A stretch of DNA of 44,635 nt from the NCBI GenBank assembly GCA_000434675.1, contig HF988635.1, positions 1 through 44,635 of the forward strand. The letters run 5' to 3'. Both the position numbers and the translations under genes were made by a program. Source of the DNA: Faecalibacterium sp. CAG:1138. Lineage in GTDB: Bacteria; Bacillota; Clostridia; Christensenellales; CAG-917. Shown here piece by piece: positions 41,426-44,635 of this stretch. The stretch's first letter is position 1. Each line of letters opens with the position of its first letter. The notes beneath the pieces are model-generated. The model saw only the letters and a list, made by a program, of their open reading frames with translations. It had not been told where the DNA came from and did not search any database.

Positions 41426-42772
41426 TTAATAAATGCCTTGAGCGATCATTGCGTCTGCAACTTTTTTGAAACCTGCGAGGTTTGCGCCGGCAACGAGGTT
41501 GTAACCGATGCCGTATTCGTTGCAGGCGTCCAGAATTTGCTTGTGAATGTTCTTCATGATGCCGTGAAGTTTTGCGTCGACTTCTTCTGCGGACCAGCTG
41601 AGACGTTCGCTGTTCTGGCTCATTTCCAAGCCGCTGGTTGCAACGCCGCCTGCGTTAACCGCTTTGGACGGGCAAACCAAAACGCCGTTTTCTTGCAAAT
41701 ATTTGATTGCTTCGTTAGTGGTAGGCATGTTGGCAACTTCGTTCAGGATGCCGACGCCAAGTTCGACCATTTTTTTGGCGTCTTCGAGGCGGATTTCGTT
41801 TTGGGTTGCGCACGGCATATAGATGTCTGCTTTAACGTTGCCCCAAGGTTTCTTGCCTGCCACGAACTGAACGCCGAATTTGTCTGCATAGTCCTGCGCG
41901 CGGTTTCTGCCGGAAGCTCTCATTTCGAGCATGTAGTCGACTTTTTCGCCGCTGACGCCGTCCGGATCGTAGATGTAGCCGTCAGGTCCGCTGATGGTCA
42001 GCACTTTGCCGCCGAGCTGGCTGATTTTTTTGCATGCGCCCCAAGCCACGTTGCCGAAGCCGGAGATTGCAAAGGTCTTGCCTTCGATGCTTTGGCCTTC
42101 GTGAGCCAAAACTTCTTGCAGGAAATAGGTTGCGCCGAAGCCCGTTGCTTCCGGACGAATGAGGCTGCCGCCGTAGCTGAAGCCTTTGCCGGTCAGAACG
42201 CCGTTTTCATAGCTGCCTTTGATTTTTTTGTATTGTCCGAAGAGATAGCCGATTTCTCTGCCGCCGACGCCGATGTCGCCTGCAGGAACGTCCATATCCG
42301 GACCGACGTGACGATAAAGTTCAGTCATAAAGCTTTGGCAGAAACGCATAACTTCGTCATCGCTCTTGCCGCTCGGATCGAAGTCGCTGCCGCCCTTTGC
42401 GCCGCCCATAGGAAGGCTGGTGAGGCTGTTTTTGAAGGTTTGTTCAAAGCCCAGGAACTTCATAATGCTGAGGTTTACCGACGGGTGGAATCTGAGGCCG
42501 CCTTTGTAAGGCCCGATTGCGTTGTTGAACTGAACGCGGAAACCACGATTCACGTGAGTAACGCCCTTGTCGTCTACCCAAGGAACTCTGAAGATGATTT
42601 GACGATCAGGCTCAACCATCCTTTCGAGAATGCAGTATTTGCGATACAAAGCTTCTTTTGCTTCGACTGCAGGGGCGATGGATTCCAAAACTTCCTTAAC
42701 CGTCTGCATGAATTCTTCTTGGCCCGGGTTTTTTGCTGCTGTAGCTTCGATTACTTCCGAAATGTAAGACAT
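41426..42772 (-). CDS. gdhA: Glutamate dehydrogenase (hexameric, probably NADP-linked)
   Basis: Interconverts 2-oxoglutarate plus ammonia with glutamate. 448 residues, the length of the S50-II hexameric family. FNNAIGPYKGGLRFHPSVNL near 82-101 and the catalytic lysine in LPMGGAKGGSDFDPSGKSD near 120-138; VPAGDIGVGGREIGYL near 162-177; nucleotide fold FAISGFGNVAWGA near 233-245; NAGGVATSGLEMSQNSERLSW near 371-391. Cofactor preference is inferred from similarity to clostridial biosynthetic types. GGAGG precedes ATG 42772; promoter at 42826-42855. Confidence 0.96.
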   Translation of the reverse strand: MSYISEVIEATAAKNPGQEEFMQTVKEVLESIAPAVEAKEALYRKYCILERMVEPDRQIIFRVPWVDDKGVTHVNRGFRVQFNNAIGPYKGGLRFHPSVNLSIMKFLGFEQTFKNSLTSLPMGGAKGGSDFDPSGKSDDEVMRFCQSFMTELYRHVGPDMDVPAGDIGVGGREIGYLFGQYKKIKGSYENGVLTGKGFSYGGSLIRPEATGFGATYFLQEVLAHEGQSIEGKTFAISGFGNVAWGACKKISQLGGKVLTISGPDGYIYDPDGVSGEKVDYMLEMRASGRNRAQDYADKFGVQFVAGKKPWGNVKADIYMPCATQNEIRLEDAKKMVELGVGILNEVANMPTTNEAIKYLQENGVLVCPSKAVNAGGVATSGLEMSQNSERLSWSAEEVDAKLHGIMKNIHKQILDACNEYGIGYNLVAGANLAGFKKVADAMIAQGIY

Positions 42773-42825
42773 ATTATTTCCTCCAATATCATTTTTGGAC
42801 TGCCGTCCAATTTATGCCTACATAT

Positions 42826-42855
42826 ATTGTAACACCGCCCGTCCCTAAAAGTCAA
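42826..42855 (-). promoter_or_regulatory. Promoter of gdhA
   Basis: Minus-strand TTGACT (42850-42855) and TACAAT (42826-42831), 18 bases apart. GGACTGCCGTCC forms a small hairpin in the leader (about 42797-42808). Confidence 0.6.
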
Positions 42856-42919
42856 CGAATAAAATATATTTGTCCAAAAACATTTTTATCACTAAATATG
42901 GTATATTCATACGGCAAGG

Positions 42920-43245
42920 AAGCGCGAGGGAACTTCATCACCCGACAAAACGCTCGCGTTTTGCTTAAAGGGAACAAGCACTTTGCTTGACAGAAAAATG
43001 AGGCCACGCCGCCGTCCACGGTTAAGGCTTACACAGGCGGCGTGTTTTAGAGTGTCGAGCAGCTGCACTTTGTACGAAGTTTTCGGGGATTTTGCATGGC
43101 GCAGTGCGCCGCCCCGAAAACGAGTGACACAATAAGAGAAAGCTCCTGCACTGCGAGACCATAAGCCACGAAGTGGTGGAATAGGGATTTCTTAAATCCT
43201 GTCTAGGTGCCCCCTCGTAAGAGGCGCCGTGGGGCCCGCTTGCGG
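42920..43245 (+). repeat. Structured interspersed repeat, copy 1 (core 42997-43245)
   Basis: The core shares most positions with 44411-44618. Visible helices: CACGCCGCC/GGCGGCGTG; an outer GTGTC/GACAC; GTTTTCGGGG/CCCCGAAAAC; an inner GGCGCA/TGCGCC; and, at the right end, CCTC-GTAA-GAGG and CCCGC-TT-GCGG. Copy 1 carries about 45 extra bases (near 43160-43204) that hold two more small inverted repeats. The last 41 bases (43205-43245) are identical to 44578-44618 and abut the sigK frame. It resembles intergenic repeats common in gut Clostridia. The upstream 42920-42995 also contains complementary stretches around CGCGAG and CTCGCG. Confidence 0.65.
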
Positions 43246-43868
43246 CTTCTGGATATACCGAATTTTTTGGCTACCTCTTTTTGCGTAAGCTCGGGGCCTC
43301 CGCCGATGCCGTAGCGGAGCACGAGGATTTGATATTCCCTTGGGGATAAAACCTTTCTTATAACTTCCATGATTTTTTCTATTTGCAGCTTGGTTTCGAC
43401 GTTCGCGATTACGTTTTCGTCGTTTTCGGCAAGAAGGTCCAAAAGGGTGAGTTCGCCGCCGTCCTTGTCGGTTCCAACGGCGTCGGAGAGGGAAACGTTG
43501 CCGAGGTGCTTTTTGCCGGCGCGGAGCATCATCAGAATTTCGTTTTCGATACATCGTGCCGCATAGGTCGCAAGGCCGGCTCCGTGCTGCGGATTGAAGG
43601 TGGAAACCGCTTTTATAAGGCCTATGCTTCCGACGGAGATAAGCTCGTCGGTGTCGGGGTAGTTCTGATATTTTTTGGCAATGTGCGCCACGAGTCGCAG
43701 GTTGTGTTTTATGAGAATCTCCGTGGCTTCCTTGTCGCCCGAAAGGCTTTTTTGAATGTATTCGGCTTCTTTTTCCGCGGAAAGAGGCATCGGAAAGCCC
43801 GAATTTACGCTTACGAACGACCCGAAAAGCATCAGATCTTTGAACATGCCAACCAAACTTTGAATCAT
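43203..43868 (-). pseudogene. sigK: Sporulation sigma factor SigK, 3' end replaced by repeat sequence
   Basis: Mother-cell late sporulation sigma factor, readable for 221 codons. It matches SigK from the N-terminal pro-sequence-like hydrophobic start, through PLSAEKEAEYIQKSLSGD, HNLRLVAHIAKKYQN, DELISVGSIGLIKAVSTF (region 2) and ATYAARCIENEILMMLRA, to LTQKEVAKKFGISRS in region 4. After Ser208 the expected second half of the DNA-binding helix-turn-helix (YVSRIEKKAL type) is lost; 13 codons read through the repeat to a stop. There is no skin-type interruption at the usual site near codon 112. GGAGGG precedes ATG 43868. It is either inactivated, or joined wrongly at the repeat during assembly. 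Confidence 0.82.
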
Positions 43869-43936
43869 TTTTCCCTCCGAACGTGATACAATATATTCCG
43901 TTTTTCGACAAATTTTGTATGTCCCGAAAAAAATGC

Positions 43937-43964
43937 TTTACAATTTGATTTTTGATGTTATAAT
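43937..43964 (+). promoter_or_regulatory. Promoter of rnpB
   Basis: TTTACA (43937-43942) and TATAAT (43959-43964), 16 bases apart; the RNA begins about seven bases later. Confidence 0.72.
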
Positions 43965-43970
43965 AGGTTT

Positions 43971-44339
43971 GCGAGTTAGCCGGACGGTCGCATCGGTTTC
44001 GATGAGGAAAGTCCGAGCATCACAGGGCAAGAATGCAGGCTAACGGCCTGCGAAGGCGACTTCAGGGATAGTGCAACAGAAATATACCGCACCGACCTTC
44101 GGGAATGACGACGACTTTATAAGCATTTATATCCGTCGTCTATGGTGTAAGGGTGGAACGGCGAGGTAAGAGCTCACCGGCGGCTTGGCGACAAGTCGGC
44201 CATGTAAACCCCATTCGATGCAAGAGAAGTCAGACGCAGGGTGGCCCGCCCGTCTGCAAAATCGCTTGAACGCGCAGGTAACTGCGCGTCTAGACAGATG
44301 ACCGTTCAAGACAGAACTCGGCTTACAGACTAATCTCGC
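43971..44339 (+). ncRNA. rnpB: RNase P RNA
   Basis: Catalytic RNA that removes 5' leaders from tRNA precursors. Helix P1 pairs GCGAG/CTCGC at the two ends. Conserved core elements are present: GAGGAAAGTCCGAGC, CACAGGGCAAGA, AGGGATAGTGCAACAGAAA, GGGTGGAACGGCGAGGTAAG and, near the 3' end, ACAGAACTCGGCTTACAG. The length of about 369 bases and the layout suit the bacterial A-type. It is divergent from sigK. Confidence 0.96.
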
Positions 44340-44341
44340 CG

Positions 44342-44372
44342 CGGTGCAGGATTGTTCCTGCGCCGTGTTTTT
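44342..44372 (+). terminator. Intrinsic terminator of rnpB
   Basis: CGGTGCAGGA pairs with TCCTGCGCCG, followed by TGTTTTTTG. Confidence 0.88.
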
Positions 44373-44410
44373 TGTTGTCCAAAAGAGGATAAGCAGTCAG
44401 CTTGAACGAG

Positions 44411-44635
44411 AAATGAGGTCACGCCGCCGTCTATGGTTAAGGCTTACACAGGCGGCGTGTAAGCGAGTGTCGAGCAGCTGCACTTTGTACGAAGTTTTCG
44501 GGAATTTTGCATGGCGCAATGCGCCGCCCCGAAAACGAGTGACACAATCAGAGAAAGCTCCCGACTGCGAGACCGAGAGGTGCCCCCTCGTAAGAGGCGC
44601 CGTGGGGCCCGCTTGCGGGGGAACGGCGATAGGGG
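44411..44635 (+). repeat. Structured interspersed repeat, copy 2 (runs off the window)
   Basis: Same orientation and same helices as copy 1, with compensating or loop changes (for example GCA/TGC stem kept, CCACGG to CTATGG in a loop). It lacks the 45-base insert of copy 1. The 41-base block 44578-44618 is identical to 43205-43245 and continues here with GGGAACGGCGATAGGGG to the window end. The space from 44373 to 44410 holds nothing else. Confidence 0.65.

Noticed and set aside
42997..43245. Group II intron, 6S RNA, SRP RNA, tmRNA or T-box for the large repeat
   Set aside because: None of the diagnostic sequences (domain V, Alu-type core, tag frame, T-box motif) could be found.
43203..43868. 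Skin-type element splitting sigK
   Set aside because: The usual split region near codon 112 is continuous, and no recombinase or missing tail lies between the repeat and gdhA.
1..44635. CRISPR array
   Set aside because: No regularly spaced short direct repeats and no cas genes were found.

Overview
The window looks like chromosome from an anaerobic, gut-type Clostridia (Firmicutes). The signs are a SigK-type sporulation sigma factor gene, consistent GGAGG ribosome binding sites, a two-subunit transketolase, a BspA/InlB-repeat surface lipoprotein and an asd-dapA-dapB set. By eye the left quarter (1 to about 10.6 kb) is clearly more AT-rich than the rest, so it is probably accessory DNA. I cannot name a species.

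Left accessory region (1-6.77 kb): an iron-siderophore/heme/B12-type ABC importer (ATPase, permease, binding lipoprotein) with a structured leader, an XRE regulator and partner gene, a Fic enzyme, an unknown small ORF and an ArdA-like chimera. It ends at a tRNA-Arg(CCT) broken in its anticodon loop. A complete tRNA-Arg(CCT) lies about 160 bp away, flanked by inverted pairs of a TTGGTAATG repeat. This looks like one end of an integrated element that brought a replacement tRNA. Two copies of a hairpin repeat with conserved ends and different but still paired arms lie in the same region. Then, from 6.9 to 10.55 kb, come tRNA-Ala(CGC), a HEPN-like protein whose ribosome binding site is a run of nine G, and a large protein with a PD-(D/E)xK-type nuclease region plus a Schlafen-group-3 (DUF2075) helicase. 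This pair is a candidate defence module.

Metabolic region (10.6-29.1 kb), almost all on the minus strand. Operon A (17.5 to 10.7 kb) encodes a GlpA-like dehydrogenase, a GlpB-like flavoprotein, a DUF1667 iron-sulfur protein, an FGGY kinase and an alkylglycerone-phosphate-synthase-like flavoprotein. Operon B (21.6 to 17.6 kb) encodes an ene-reductase of the 2,4-dienoyl-CoA reductase type followed by two-subunit aconitase X. Together they suggest oxidation of a phosphorylated polyol and a dehydrate-then-reduce branch. Next are a small membrane protein, L-serine dehydratase, a split transketolase, an O-antigen-ligase-like membrane protein, and an amino-acid permease behind an aromatic-rich leader peptide and terminator.

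Housekeeping region (29.2-44.6 kb): a five-gene operon (membrane protein, methyltransferase, Hsp33, TPR protein, HEAT-like protein), asd-dapA-dapB, the 1288-residue lipoprotein, gdhA, a sigK gene whose 3' end runs into a repeat, and rnpB (RNase P RNA). A structured repeat of about 210-250 bp occurs on both sides of sigK-rnpB, and the window ends inside the second copy, so an assembly join at this repeat is possible.
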